64,000 nucleotides of DNA from Sphingobacteriales bacterium (GTDB lineage Bacteria > Bacteroidota > Bacteroidia > Chitinophagales > UBA2359): contig CP064999.1 of the NCBI GenBank assembly GCA_016700115.1, forward strand, positions 5,141,501 to 5,205,500, in the 5' to 3' direction. The notes beneath the pieces were generated by a model, which had not been told where the DNA came from, searched no databases, and saw only the letters and a list, made by a program, of their open reading frames with translations. The translations under genes were made by a program, and so were the position numbers. This document shows, in pieces, positions 1-9,300 of the stretch; positions within the stretch are counted from its first letter, which is position 1; each line of letters begins with the position of its first letter.

Positions 1-144
1 GGAATGTTATTACAATCCCGCCAACTTACCGGCAACGGCTTGATGCGTTTTCAAACCCATGGACTTTCGCAGGGTATTTACTTTTATCAGATTACTTTAA
101 ACGGAAAGCCGTTGCGATATAGTAAATTTGTTTTGGTTAAGTAA
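1..144 (+). CDS. C-terminal end of a T9SS-secreted protein (partial)
   Basis: Frame 1 is open from the window edge to a TAA at 142-144 and encodes the last 47 residues of a protein that begins upstream. The end reads like the last half of a type A T9SS sorting domain: LSQGIYFYQITLNG, then a short basic tail KFVLVK. In this family the pattern G-[IVL]-Y-x-[FYV] followed by a strand and a terminal K/R is typical. Such domains direct export across the outer membrane by the type IX system and are then cleaved. Nothing can be said about the function of the missing part. Confidence 0.7.
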   Translation, partial: GMLLQSRQLTGNGLMRFQTHGLSQGIYFYQITLNGKPLRYSKFVLVK

Positions 145-156
145 TTGTTTTTAATG

Positions 157-195
157 AAGCGTTGCGGATTGTTTTACATTCCGCAACGCTTTTTT
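157..195 (+). terminator. rho-independent terminator
   Basis: The arms AAGCGTTGCGGA and TCCGCAACGCTT (about 12 bp) flank a loop of about 11 nt and are followed by a T run. The hairpin lies 13 nt after the stop of the upstream partial gene and before the ATG at 218, so it separates the two genes. Confidence 0.85.
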
Positions 196-217
196 CATTC
201 TCTTAAAAACTACTGAC

Positions 218-1153
218 ATGAAAAAGTTGTGTCCCCTATTATGCGTTCTTATAGGCACAGGATTATTTTCGCAAAACAAATACTACGAAAAAGTACTACC
301 CCTGTGGGCAGATTTGCATGAGATTCAAACTATTATCGCTTTAACTGACTCAAATTTTGTTATAGCAGGAAACTATACCTATTACACTCCTTTAAAATCT
401 ACGGCATATATAGCTAAAATAGATAAAAATGCAATTGTCTTATGGCATACTCTTTTTGATAGTGCAGGAGAAAATGGAATATTAGATATAATTAAAGGCA
501 ATTATGGACATTACGTCACTGCCGGCACCCTTGCAGAAGATTACATACAAAATAGTCAAAGTGGCATGTGCAGTTATTTTGTCAATAATGCCGGATATTT
601 GCAGAGTTTAAGCAATTACGGCGTAACAACATCCGACTCACGCGCCTACCGCATCACCCGATCTGCCGACGGAGGTTACTTAGCAGCAGGTTATTTAGTA
701 AACGGGGGTTATTCGCACTATACGCTGTATGCAGTGAAATTAGGCCCTGACGGCAGCAAAGAGTGGCAAAAAATATATCCAATATTCAATAGTCATTGCA
801 CTTTCAGAGATGTCATGGCAGCCCCCGATGGCGGCTATTACCTGACCGGCAGCGTTAATATGAACTGGAATGATTTTCCAATTGACCAAGGCAATATATT
901 GCTGATGAAAATCGATTCGACAGGCAATGCCGAGTGGAGCAAAGTACACGATGTCGGATCTATGGATCAGGGTTTGAGTTTTCAGCAAACTGCCGATAAT
1001 GGGTTTATTATAGGAGGAGCAAGCGCTCTCGCCGGAAATCAAATATTCCGTCCCTATTTACTAAAAACCGATAGCGCAGGCAATTTTGTTTGGGGAAAGC
1101 AGTATTTTACGACGGGGGCAGGGATCCAACTCCGGTGTAATACAATTAAGTGA
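218..1153 (+). CDS. N-terminal part of frameshifted PKD/T9SS protein
   Basis: The 311-aa frame starts with a signal peptide (MKKLCPLLCVLIGTGLFSQ) and continues as a repetitive beta-propeller-like secreted region with recurring units such as DGGYLAAG, DGGYYLTGS and NGFIIGGAS, each followed by K-[IL]-D-x-x-G-N. It is similar in layout to the N-terminal part of the protein at 21639-23717. The frame runs out about twelve codons after a G5 run at 1114-1118, where the natural continuation (GSNSGVIQLSDGGY) lies in the +1 frame. This is therefore half of one gene continuing to 2291. The break is either a real inactivating mutation or a sequencing error. The cellular role is unknown; secretion to the surface is inferred from the other half. 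Confidence 0.8.
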   Translation: MKKLCPLLCVLIGTGLFSQNKYYEKVLPLWADLHEIQTIIALTDSNFVIAGNYTYYTPLKSTAYIAKIDKNAIVLWHTLFDSAGENGILDIIKGNYGHYVTAGTLAEDYIQNSQSGMCSYFVNNAGYLQSLSNYGVTTSDSRAYRITRSADGGYLAAGYLVNGGYSHYTLYAVKLGPDGSKEWQKIYPIFNSHCTFRDVMAAPDGGYYLTGSVNMNWNDFPIDQGNILLMKIDSTGNAEWSKVHDVGSMDQGLSFQQTADNGFIIGGASALAGNQIFRPYLLKTDSAGNFVWGKQYFTTGAGIQLRCNTIK

Positions 1154-2291
1154 CGGCGGTTATATAAGCTGTGGTAGTTATGGAACTATAGGTGATACAG
1201 GTCCGCAAATAGAAACGTATCTGTTGCGGACCGATACCAATGGTAACCCGTTATGGTATCGGCATTACGGCAATCCCATAAACAGTTTTGGAGGCTATGC
1301 CCACGATTACGCCTACGATTTTACGCCCACTTTGGACGGCGGGTACATGATGGCAGGCAGAAAAGACAGTATGTTGTCGGAAAGCGAGGGGTATGCTTAT
1401 GCATGGTTGGTCAAAACCAACTGCATGGGCTTGCTAACTATGCCGGAAGCTGCATTTACCACAGAGCAAGACCCCGATGTACCAAGCCGTTTTCAGTTTA
1501 CCAACCAAAGCCAATACGCCTACCCCGACAGCATAGACGGCGGCTACTATGTTTTGAACTGGGGCGATGGCAGCCCGCCCTACCTCTGCGGGCAAGGCTA
1601 CGCCCCCTGCACCCAAGATACGCTCATTCACACCTACCAGACAGAGGGCATCTACGGCGTTACCCTCCAAGTCATTGTTTGCAACGACACCTCCACACAA
1701 ATCCAAGCCGTTTGTTTCGGCTTCGCTCCCAATCCGCAGGCAGAATTTAGTTATCAAGATTTCGGCGGTGCTATCATCTTTACCAACCTAAGCCAAAACA
1801 GCTACACCGAGCAAGGCGGCTACTATGTTTGGGATTTTGGCGACGGCAGCCCGCCATCCAACCAAACCAACCCCATTTACAGTTACGAAGAAAACGGCAG
1901 CTACACCGTTACCCTCACCCTCGTCGTTTGCGGAGATACTTCGGTGTATTCGCAGGATGTTGTCGTGCAAACGGTAGGAAACCCACCCCAACCCCTCCAA
2001 GGAGGGGAATTACAGAGCATGTTGCAGGTTTATCCCAACCCCGCCCAAAACACCCTAACCTTTGCCTTTACAGAAGGCCAAACTCCCCCTTCAGGGGGCT
2101 GGGGGGTAACAGGGGATTTAGGGGTAAAACTCTACAACCTCACGGGTCAGTTGGTTTTGCAAATCACCCTTGCGGCGGGCGAAAAGAGTAAAACTATTTC
2201 GGTGGCTCATCTTCCGGAGGGGGTGTATGTTTATGTGGTTGAGGATGGCGGTGCTGTTTTGGTGCGGGGCAAGGTGACAGTGGTGCGGTAG
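1119..2291 (+). CDS. C-terminal part of frameshifted protein: two PKD domains and T9SS type A domain
   Basis: This frame is open from 1086 but homology resumes at about 1119 with GSNSGVIQLSDGGYISCG. After the last propeller-like units come two PKD domains. Their hallmark strands are LNWGDGSPPYLCG...YGVTLQVIVCNDTS and WDFGDGSPPSN...YTVTLTLVVCGDTS. The type A sorting domain follows (VYPNPAQNTLTFAF to GVYVYVV, ending KVTVVR). The PKD and sorting part is clearly richer in G+C than the N-terminal half. Two short palindromic repeats sit in frame on either side of the YPNPAQNT motif. The closest relative in the window is 21639-23717. PKD domains are beta-sandwiches common in surface adhesins and hydrolases; no catalytic domain is visible. 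Confidence 0.8.
   Translation, partial: QGSNSGVIQLSDGGYISCGSYGTIGDTGPQIETYLLRTDTNGNPLWYRHYGNPINSFGGYAHDYAYDFTPTLDGGYMMAGRKDSMLSESEGYAYAWLVKTNCMGLLTMPEAAFTTEQDPDVPSRFQFTNQSQYAYPDSIDGGYYVLNWGDGSPPYLCGQGYAPCTQDTLIHTYQTEGIYGVTLQVIVCNDTSTQIQAVCFGFAPNPQAEFSYQDFGGAIIFTNLSQNSYTEQGGYYVWDFGDGSPPSNQTNPIYSYEENGSYTVTLTLVVCGDTSVYSQDVVVQTVGNPPQPLQGGELQSMLQVYPNPAQNTLTFAFTEGQTPPSGGWGVTGDLGVKLYNLTGQLVLQITLAAGEKSKTISVAHLPEGVYVYVVEDGGAVLVRGKVTVVR
1981..2011 (+). repeat. in-frame palindromic mini-repeat, copy 1
   Basis: The core CCCCTCCAAGGAGGGG (1992-2007) is preceded by a C-rich stretch, giving the Bacteroidota-type pattern of C-rich, palindrome, AATT. It encodes a PPQPLQGGE linker just before the YPNPAQNT sorting motif. 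The equivalent position in the paralogue carries the related copy at 21918-21950. Confidence 0.65.
2083..2127 (+). repeat. in-frame palindromic mini-repeat, copy 2
   Basis: The palindrome CCCCCTTCAGGGGG (2085-2098) is followed by G-rich tracts and GGATTTAGGGGTAAA. It encodes a PPSGGWGVTGDLG insertion right after LTFAFTEG in the sorting domain. It is in the opposite orientation to copy 1 and corresponds to the copy at 21827-21860 in the paralogue. Confidence 0.65.
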
Positions 2292-2891
2292 CTAAACCAT
2301 CTTATGATTTCTGAAAGAGCCGGTTTGTGTGGTTTTCAAGTAATACGGATTGTAATATTAAAATAGCCCGGTCAAGATAATGACAGTTGATATTTTTTGG
2401 ATCTGAAGCAATCTTATTATCCTTATCCCGTAGGGATAATATATTGGTAGCTACAAAAAAAAACCGTCATCATCATTCCTTAGGAATATTACAAAGGTTG
2501 TAAAAGAATTTATTCCATGTAAATTACATGCCTACGGGATTGGGCTTATGCCAAAACTCCAAATTTTCGGGGGTTACAGCACAATTGGATTGGACTAAAA
2601 ATGAATTTACAATCCGTATAACAGCATTTCAGTCTCGCTCTTGTTGGTTCTAATTGACAGGCTTTAAACTGAAAAGTTGTATTTATCATGTCGTTCTCTT
2701 TTTTACAGTTGTTGTATCTGTATAAGATTAAATCTCCGCGATTGATAAAGTCCAACCTATTTGCTAAATAGGTTTTAATAAAGAAGGGTTCCGAACAGAT
2801 TGACTGAAAATATTGTTTTACGAAAATGTAATATCAATCTGGAAGTGATTTACTGTTTAACTCTATTTTTCAAAAATCTTAACACACCCAA
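2292..2891. other. 600-bp intergenic region with small palindromes
   Basis: No convincing gene is present. A cluster of short inverted repeats is visible: TTATCCC-GTA-GGGATAA at 2423-2439 followed by TAATATATTGGTAG, then ATTCC-TTA-GGAAT at 2475-2487, and a CCTACGGGAT at about 2531-2540. The pattern looks like a decayed interspersed repeat. A 69-codon minus-strand ORF at 2546-2755 has no recognisable domain and is not supported. Confidence 0.5.
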
Positions 2892-4763
2892 ATGTCATTT
2901 TGGAGTAAACTTTTCGGCATAGTAAAAAGCAATACAACCCGGCGCAACTCCCCTACTCTTGAAGTTTCTTTTTCTGATAGCATAAAAGCCCTCGCCATTC
3001 TGCCAAAGTTTTTCAGGTTAATTTGGGCAACGAGCAAAGAATTCACCCTTATCAATATCCTGTTGAGGGTCTTAACTTCGGTAACGCCATTGCTGACCCT
3101 TTATATTGCAAAACTAATTATAGATGAGGTTATCCTTTTAACAAAAACTCCGGATTTAGCCGACCACACTCGGTTATGGCAGTTAGTTGGAATCGAACTT
3201 GGAATTGTGTTGGCAGCAAGTTTAGTCAACCGTTTAATCAATTTAATAGATTCAATGCTTGGCGATAAGTTTGCCAACAAAACATCGGTGATGCTGATTG
3301 AACATGCCGCAGAATTGGATTTACCCCAGTTTGAAGATGCCGAATTTTATGACAAGTTAGACCGCGCAAGAAGACAAACAATCGGCAGAGTTTCGCTCAT
3401 GTCAGATATATTAAATCAGTTTCAGGACATCATTACTTTGTTTTTCTTAGCCGCAGGGTTGGTGGTATTTAATCCCTGGTTAATTCTGTTGCTGATAGTT
3501 GCCGTCATCCCTGTGTTTTTGAGCGAAACCTATTTTAATCAAAGAAGCTATTCTTTAGTGATGAACTGGACTGCCGAACGCCGGGAATTAGATTATCTCC
3601 GCTTCATAGGTGCAAGCGACGAAACCGCCAAAGAAATTAAAATTTTCGGGCTGACCAATTTTCTGAAAGAACGTTTCAGCAATTTGGCCAACCTGTATTA
3701 TGAAGCCAACCGGCGATTGGCCATGAAACGGGCAGCCTGGGGATATTTTTTTAACGGACTTGGAGATGCCGGTTATTATGCAGCGTATGTTGTCATCTTG
3801 TCTCAAACGGTAAAAGGCTTGATTTCTGTGGGCGATCTCACCTTTTTAGCCGGCTCATTCAATCGGATGCGCATGTTGCTTCAAGGAATTCTCACCCGTT
3901 TTTCCCAAATTGCCCAACAAGCCATGTATCTCAAAGATTTTTTTGATTTTTTTGAAATACTTCCCAACATCACTTCGCCTGCAAATCCCCGTCCTTTTCC
4001 AAACCCGATTAAAGAAGGCTTTAGGTTTGAAAATGTCGGATTTAAATATCAGAATGCAAAAAAATGGGCAAACCGCAACCTGACATTTACCCTCAAAGCC
4101 GGTGAAAAGCTGGCCTTGGTCGGAGAAAACGGAGCAGGAAAAACCACTTTGGTTAAACTGCTTGGCCGTTTATACGACCCCACCGAAGGTCGTATCCTGC
4201 TCGATGGTTATGACCTGAAAGAATATGATATTCACGAACTCCGAAACGCAATCGGGGTTATATTTCAGGATTTTGTTCGTTTTCAAATGCCCGTTAAAGA
4301 CAATATTGCCATCGGGAAAATAGAAGAAATTGGCAATGAAAACAAAATCAAACATGCCGCTCATCAAAGTCTTGCCGATGAGGTGATTGAAGCTTTGCCA
4401 ATGCAATATCATCAGATGCTCGGAAAAAGGTTTGCCAACGGCATCGAACTGTCCGGTGGAGAATGGCAAAAAGTCGCACTTAGCCGTGCATATATGCGAA
4501 ATGCTCAACTCCTGATTTTAGATGAGCCTACTGCTGCTTTGGACGCTCGCGCAGAATACGAAGTCTTTGTGAGATTTGCCGATTTAACCAAAGGAAAAAC
4601 CGCCGTTTTGATTTCACACCGTTTTTCTACGGTAAGAATGGCCGACCGGATTCTGGTTCTCCGAAACGGAAAAATGGAAGAAATAGGCTCACACGAAGAA
4701 TTATTGAGCAATAACGGCCTTTATGCCGAACTTTTCAACTTACAGGCAAAAGGTTATTTGTAA
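2892..4763 (+). CDS. ABC transporter, fused permease and ATPase
   Basis: This 623-aa half-transporter has an N-terminal ABC transmembrane domain (hydrophobic segments at roughly 55-80, 105-125, 180-215 and 295-320) and a C-terminal nucleotide-binding domain. Visible motifs are Walker A GENGAGKTT at 411-419, signature LSGGE at 520-524, Walker B LLILDEP with D544/E545, D-loop SALD-type AALD, and the H-loop histidine H576 in ISHRFSTV. Length and layout match MsbA/lipid A or peptide-type exporters, which act as dimers in the inner membrane. It stands alone with no adaptor or outer-membrane channel gene nearby, so the substrate cannot be assigned. The ATG at 2892 is the first in frame. Confidence 0.9.
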   Translation: MSFWSKLFGIVKSNTTRRNSPTLEVSFSDSIKALAILPKFFRLIWATSKEFTLINILLRVLTSVTPLLTLYIAKLIIDEVILLTKTPDLADHTRLWQLVGIELGIVLAASLVNRLINLIDSMLGDKFANKTSVMLIEHAAELDLPQFEDAEFYDKLDRARRQTIGRVSLMSDILNQFQDIITLFFLAAGLVVFNPWLILLLIVAVIPVFLSETYFNQRSYSLVMNWTAERRELDYLRFIGASDETAKEIKIFGLTNFLKERFSNLANLYYEANRRLAMKRAAWGYFFNGLGDAGYYAAYVVILSQTVKGLISVGDLTFLAGSFNRMRMLLQGILTRFSQIAQQAMYLKDFFDFFEILPNITSPANPRPFPNPIKEGFRFENVGFKYQNAKKWANRNLTFTLKAGEKLALVGENGAGKTTLVKLLGRLYDPTEGRILLDGYDLKEYDIHELRNAIGVIFQDFVRFQMPVKDNIAIGKIEEIGNENKIKHAAHQSLADEVIEALPMQYHQMLGKRFANGIELSGGEWQKVALSRAYMRNAQLLILDEPTAALDARAEYEVFVRFADLTKGKTAVLISHRFSTVRMADRILVLRNGKMEEIGSHEELLSNNGLYAELFNLQAKGYL

Positions 4764-4813
4764 TCAGTGCCCCACCCTGTTTAACCCTTTTTTAAATAAG
4801 GATGATTCTTGCT

Positions 4814-4842
4814 TTGAATAAGGAATTCAAATCCTACCTTTA
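4814..4842 (+). promoter_or_regulatory. putative promoter of the rlmK-like gene
   Basis: A Bacteroidota-like -33 TTG at 4814-4816 lies 18 nt before TACCTTTA (4835-4842), one base off the TAnnTTTG -7 consensus. It is 28 nt before the ATG at 4870. Confidence 0.4.
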
Positions 4843-4869
4843 CAAAATCAACCAATTGCCACTTCCCTG

Positions 4870-5811
4870 ATGGAGAAATTGATTATGTTTGAAAACAGGC
4901 TTTCAAAACGTCTGAAACATTTGAAAAAATGGGCTAAACGCGAGCAAATAACCTGTTACCGCATTTATGACCGCGACATTCCCGAATTTCCATTCAGCAT
5001 TGACTTGTACGAAGACCTGATTTATTTTGCAGAATACGAACGGACAACTCCCAGAAACGCTGAAGAACAGGAAGTTTGGATAGAAGCCTGCAAAGAAATA
5101 GTTGCAAAAACGCTGGGTTTACCGCTCGAAAATTTGTTTGTCCGACACAGACAACAACAAAAGGGAAGTTTGCAATATGAAAAAATTGAAACTCGTCATC
5201 GTCGGCGGATTGTGGAAGAAAACGGACTTAGGTTTATGGTTAATCTGACCGATTATTTAGATGCCGGTTTGTTTTTAGATCATCGAATTACCCGAAGTAT
5301 GGTGGCTGCTGAGGCGCAAAACTCCCGTTTTCTAAATTTGTTTGCTTATACCGGATCATTTAGCGTCTATGCCGCAGCAGGGGGTGCTGCTTCAACTACT
5401 TCCGTAGATATGTCGGCAACCTATCTGCAATGGGCACAAGACAATATGCGACTAAACAGTTTTATTCAAAACAGCCACCAATACCTGCAAAATGATGTCC
5501 TTCAATGGTTGCGGCAATCCCCTCCTCCTGATCCGCTTTACACTTTAGCGGTTATTGATCCGCCTACTTTTTCAAACAGCAAACGGATGAAAGGCATCTT
5601 TGACATTCAGCGCGATCATGTATGGTTGATCAATCAAACCTTTAACAAAATGAGCAAAAAAGGGGTCATTTATTTTTCAAACAATTACCGGCGGTTTAAA
5701 CTCGATAGCCAGGCATTAAAAGCCTCTGAAATCACTGACATTACCCGGCAAACTATCCCGGAAGACTTCATCGGAAATCGCCCTCACATTTGTTTCCGCC
5801 TTGTGAAATAA
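4870..5811 (+). CDS. rlmK: 23S rRNA m7G methyltransferase, RlmK-type stand-alone protein
   Basis: The 313-aa protein corresponds along its length to the C-terminal (RlmK) half of the Escherichia coli bifunctional RlmKL. Shared stretches are NRLSKRLKHLKKWAK, CYRIYDRDIPEFPF, VNLTDYLDAGLFLDHR (about 124-139), SAM motif I NLFAYTGSFSVYAAAGG (about 156-172, G162) and the catalytic-loop-like DPPTFSNSKR (230-239). RlmK makes N7-methylguanosine at position 2069 of 23S rRNA using S-adenosylmethionine. The RlmL half is absent here, so it would be encoded separately. The start is uncertain between 4870 and the in-frame ATG at 4885, where the similarity to RlmK begins. Confidence 0.85.
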   Translation: MEKLIMFENRLSKRLKHLKKWAKREQITCYRIYDRDIPEFPFSIDLYEDLIYFAEYERTTPRNAEEQEVWIEACKEIVAKTLGLPLENLFVRHRQQQKGSLQYEKIETRHRRRIVEENGLRFMVNLTDYLDAGLFLDHRITRSMVAAEAQNSRFLNLFAYTGSFSVYAAAGGAASTTSVDMSATYLQWAQDNMRLNSFIQNSHQYLQNDVLQWLRQSPPPDPLYTLAVIDPPTFSNSKRMKGIFDIQRDHVWLINQTFNKMSKKGVIYFSNNYRRFKLDSQALKASEITDITRQTIPEDFIGNRPHICFRLVK

Positions 5812-5931
5812 AAGAAAATGAAAGGTCAGATTTGAGTTTTTACTGGTCGCAGTTAAAGCAGGCTTTCTATCAATCACAAGACATTACTTAAAACTTAGGA
5901 TGTCCCGATTTATAAATTCATTACCTTTGTT

Positions 5932-5939
5932 GAAATATT
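5932..5939 (+). promoter_or_regulatory. -7 box (TACCTTTG) before the small lipoprotein gene
   Basis: This is an exact match to TAnnTTTG, but no clear -33 TTG lies at the expected distance. The implied transcription start falls within a few bases of the ATG at 5949, which would give an almost leaderless mRNA unless a later start is used. Confidence 0.3.
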
Positions 5940-5948
5940 CTTCCTGAT

Positions 5949-6293
5949 ATGCCTTTACTCAATAAAGTATATTGCCTCATACTCCTGATGTTTTTCTTTT
6001 CAGTTGCAACTTCCTGCCAAACCGGAAATCATTCAGATTCTTCTTCAAAAAAGAAACAACCAAGTGCGCAAATAATTGTTAAGCTGAAAAAGGGAGAATC
6101 TATCGACTCACTGCTTCGGTCATTTGCCAAGTATGAGTTGCAACCGATTCAAAACCTTTCGGACAAAGACAATATGTGGTTAGTCAGTGCCAAGGTGGAC
6201 AACGGATATGCGCTCGTCGAAATAATTCGCGAAATGGAAATTGTTCAGGCTGCTGAACTCAGTACAGCAGAAAAACCGGCATCCGGCAAATAG
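5949..6293 (+). CDS. small lipoprotein resembling a free-standing subtilase propeptide (inhibitor-like)
   Basis: The 114-aa protein has a hydrophobic N-terminus ending in VATSCQT, a plausible lipobox with the lipidated Cys at about residue 23. A short S/K-rich linker follows, then a domain of about 70 residues. That domain matches the prodomain of the subtilase encoded 81 bp downstream: IIVKLKKGESIDSLLRSF here against LIVQLKNDESIDRVVRDF there. Prodomains of S8 proteases (inhibitor I9-like) fold the enzyme and block its active site. Free-standing copies are known inhibitors in other organisms. I infer a membrane-anchored inhibitor, chaperone or immunity partner of the neighbouring protease. 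No catalytic part is present. The gene precedes the protease in the same orientation and may be co-transcribed with it. Confidence 0.7.
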   Translation: MPLLNKVYCLILLMFFFSVATSCQTGNHSDSSSKKKQPSAQIIVKLKKGESIDSLLRSFAKYELQPIQNLSDKDNMWLVSAKVDNGYALVEIIREMEIVQAAELSTAEKPASGK

Positions 6294-6374
6294 ATTTTGT
6301 GTTTATTAAACCCTACTTAAAAAACTTTACCATTTATATCAACTTCAACACCCGTTCATCTATAAACTCCCGTT

Positions 6375-9300
6375 ATGAAGAAGTTAGCAGTCCTGATTGT
6401 CATATTTACTTTCTACTTGCAATTCGCTCAGGCACAGGCATTATATGTGCCCGGTGAACTGATAGTTCAGCTTAAAAACGATGAAAGTATAGATCGAGTA
6501 GTAAGAGATTTTCAAACATTTGAAGGAAAAGCAACAAAACTGATGGTAAAGCAAACCTTAGTTCCGGGTTTGCGCATTTACCTGCTTCGTTTTGATTTTA
6601 AACGCATCACACAACAAAAATTGCTCGATGCCATGTTTAAAAATCCTGCGGTCAATATCATCCAAAACAATCACCTGACCAAACTCAGGGAAACGATACC
6701 CAATGACCCGCAATTTACAGATCAATGGCAGTACATCAATACAGGCGCAAACGGCGGAGTTCCAAATGCAGATTTAGACGCAGATCTTGCCTGGGATATT
6801 ACAACAGGTGGAGTTACAGTGCTTGGTGATAGCATTGTTGTTTGTATTGTTGATGACGGATTAGACCTGAACCATCTCGATTACCAAAGCAACCGGTGGT
6901 TCAACTATTCCGAAATACCAAATAACGGAGTTGACGATGATGGCAACGGCTATGTTGACGATTATAGGGGATGGAATGCAGACAACAATAATGATGATAT
7001 TACCGGAGGATTCTTCGGCGGCTGGCATGGCACTCCCGTAGCCGGTATTGTCGGCGCAAAAGGAAACAACGGCATTGGTGTTGCAGGGGTAAACTGGGAT
7101 GTGAAACTAATGATAGTGGTTGGCGGCAGTGGTAACGAAGCAGATAATATTGCTGCATATTCTTATCCCCTTACAATGCGTACCCTATATAACGAAACCA
7201 ACGGAGCGCAAGGCGCATTTGTCGTAGCAACCAACTCATCCTGGGGTACTGACTATGGACAGCCTTCAGACGCACCGCTTTGGTGTGCGATGTATGATGA
7301 AATGGGTTGGCAGGGCATTTTAAGCGCCGGCGCAACCGCCAATCTCAATGCCAATATTGACGAAGTCGGCGATTTACCAACTGCCTGCCCCAGCGATTAT
7401 TTAATAGCTGTAACCAACCTTCGGCGAAACGATATTAAAGTCAATCAGGCAGGATATGGTGTTATGCATGTAGATTTAGGGGCTTATGGTGAAGACACCT
7501 GGACCACTGCCAAGACGAACAACTACGCCGGATTTGGGGGAACTTCCGGTGCAACGCCTCATGTTGCCGGTGCAATCGGTTTGATTTATTCAGCTCCATG
7601 TTACCAGTTAGCGATGCTTTCACATACCAACCCTGCAGAGGCTGCTATACTTGTCAAACAGTTCATTATGGACGGCGTTACCCCAAATGCAAGTTTGGAC
7701 GGAATCACTGTAACCGGAGGAAGGCTGAACCTTTATAACAGCCTTCAAATGGCGATGAGTTACGATTGTGCAGACACCGGTTGCCCCACTCCTTTTGCCC
7801 TCTCATCCAACAATATCACCGATGTTTCTGCATCATTTACCTGGAACACCTCTGTCGAAATCAGCAATTTCATTGTTCAATACAAGGCACAGGCAGATGT
7901 CAATTGGATGGTTACGACTGCCACTTCAAATGCAGTAACTATCAATGGATTAACCCCATGCACCAACTATCAAATCAGCATAGCTTCTGTTTGTGATACA
8001 GTGTCAAGTTCCTTCTCTTTTACCTATAATTTCAGCACACAAGGCTGTTGTATTCCACCCGGAAATATTACTACTTCCGATATAAACCCAACCGGTGCAA
8101 CTTTAACCTGGCAAAGCATTTTTGGCGCAATTACCTACCTGATTGAATATCGCCCAGTTGGATCTTCAACCTGGCTCGCCGAATCCGGAATTGGCGACAA
8201 TAATAGTTTACCCCTTACAGGACTGATTCCCTGTACGGCATACGAGGTCAGAATTTCGACTTTTTGCGGCAGCGGCTCAATGAGTGCTTCCTCGGCAATA
8301 ACCACTTTTTCCACTTCCGGATGTGGTAACTGCGTTGATATGATTTATTGCAGCGCCAACAGCGATGACGACAGTTATGAGCATATTCAAAACATAACCA
8401 TTGATACTTTTACAAATACAAGTGGTGAAAGTGGGGGGTATATGTTTTATGTTGCCCTTACTCCTTTCAGCCTGACAGCCGGCAACACTTATCCTATAGC
8501 ATTGACACCCGGATTTTCTGACGGAGATTATGAAGAATACTGGAAAATCTGGATTGACTATAATCAGGATGGAATATTTGACGAACAAACGGAGTTAGCC
8601 TTCGAATCTGAAACCTCTTCATCAACAACTGTAAATGGCAATATTACCATACCACCGGGTGCTACACCCGGCAGCACCCGAATACGGGTAATCATGAAGT
8701 GGATTGAGGATGATAATACGCCACCGCCACCTTGTGGTGTGTTTGACTATGGAGAAGTTGAAGATTATTGTCTGGTTATTGAAGCAGGCAGTGCTTGTGC
8801 ACCTTTTGTTCCAACGGGTTTGAATGTTTCTAACCTGACCGAAAATAGTGCTCAGTTAAACTGGACAGGTTCGGCTTCCTGTGAAACCTATACCTTACAA
8901 TATCAAATTTCAGGAAGTACGGATTGGAATACTGTCGGCGACATTGATGATAATATTTACCTGCTTACTGGTTTGAACGAAAGCACAGCCTATAATTTTC
9001 AGGTACAATGCCATTGCAGCGATTCAGATAGCAACTTTTCAACTGCTTTCTCATTTAATACAGAGTCTTCTTGTATTAGTCAGATACCTGACGGCATAGT
9101 TATTCAAAACATTACCGATACCGGTGCTTCTATCTCATGGAGCGAACTTTCAGGATGTTTAAGCTATACCATAGAGTATCATATTGCCGGAACACCTGCC
9201 TGGCAAACGGTTTTAAGTACCAATAACAGCACACAGTTAGTTAATCTGATACCGCTCAGTATGTATGAAATCCGGGTAAGTTGCAATTGCGATTCCGGTG

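Noticed and set aside
1253..1757. Overlapping ORFs on both strands inside the PKD gene
   Set aside because: They are by-products of G+C-rich coding sequence; the PKD frame has clear homology.
2546..2755. 69-aa minus-strand ORF in the intergenic region
   Set aside because: No recognisable domain, no promoter, and it overlaps palindromic remnants.
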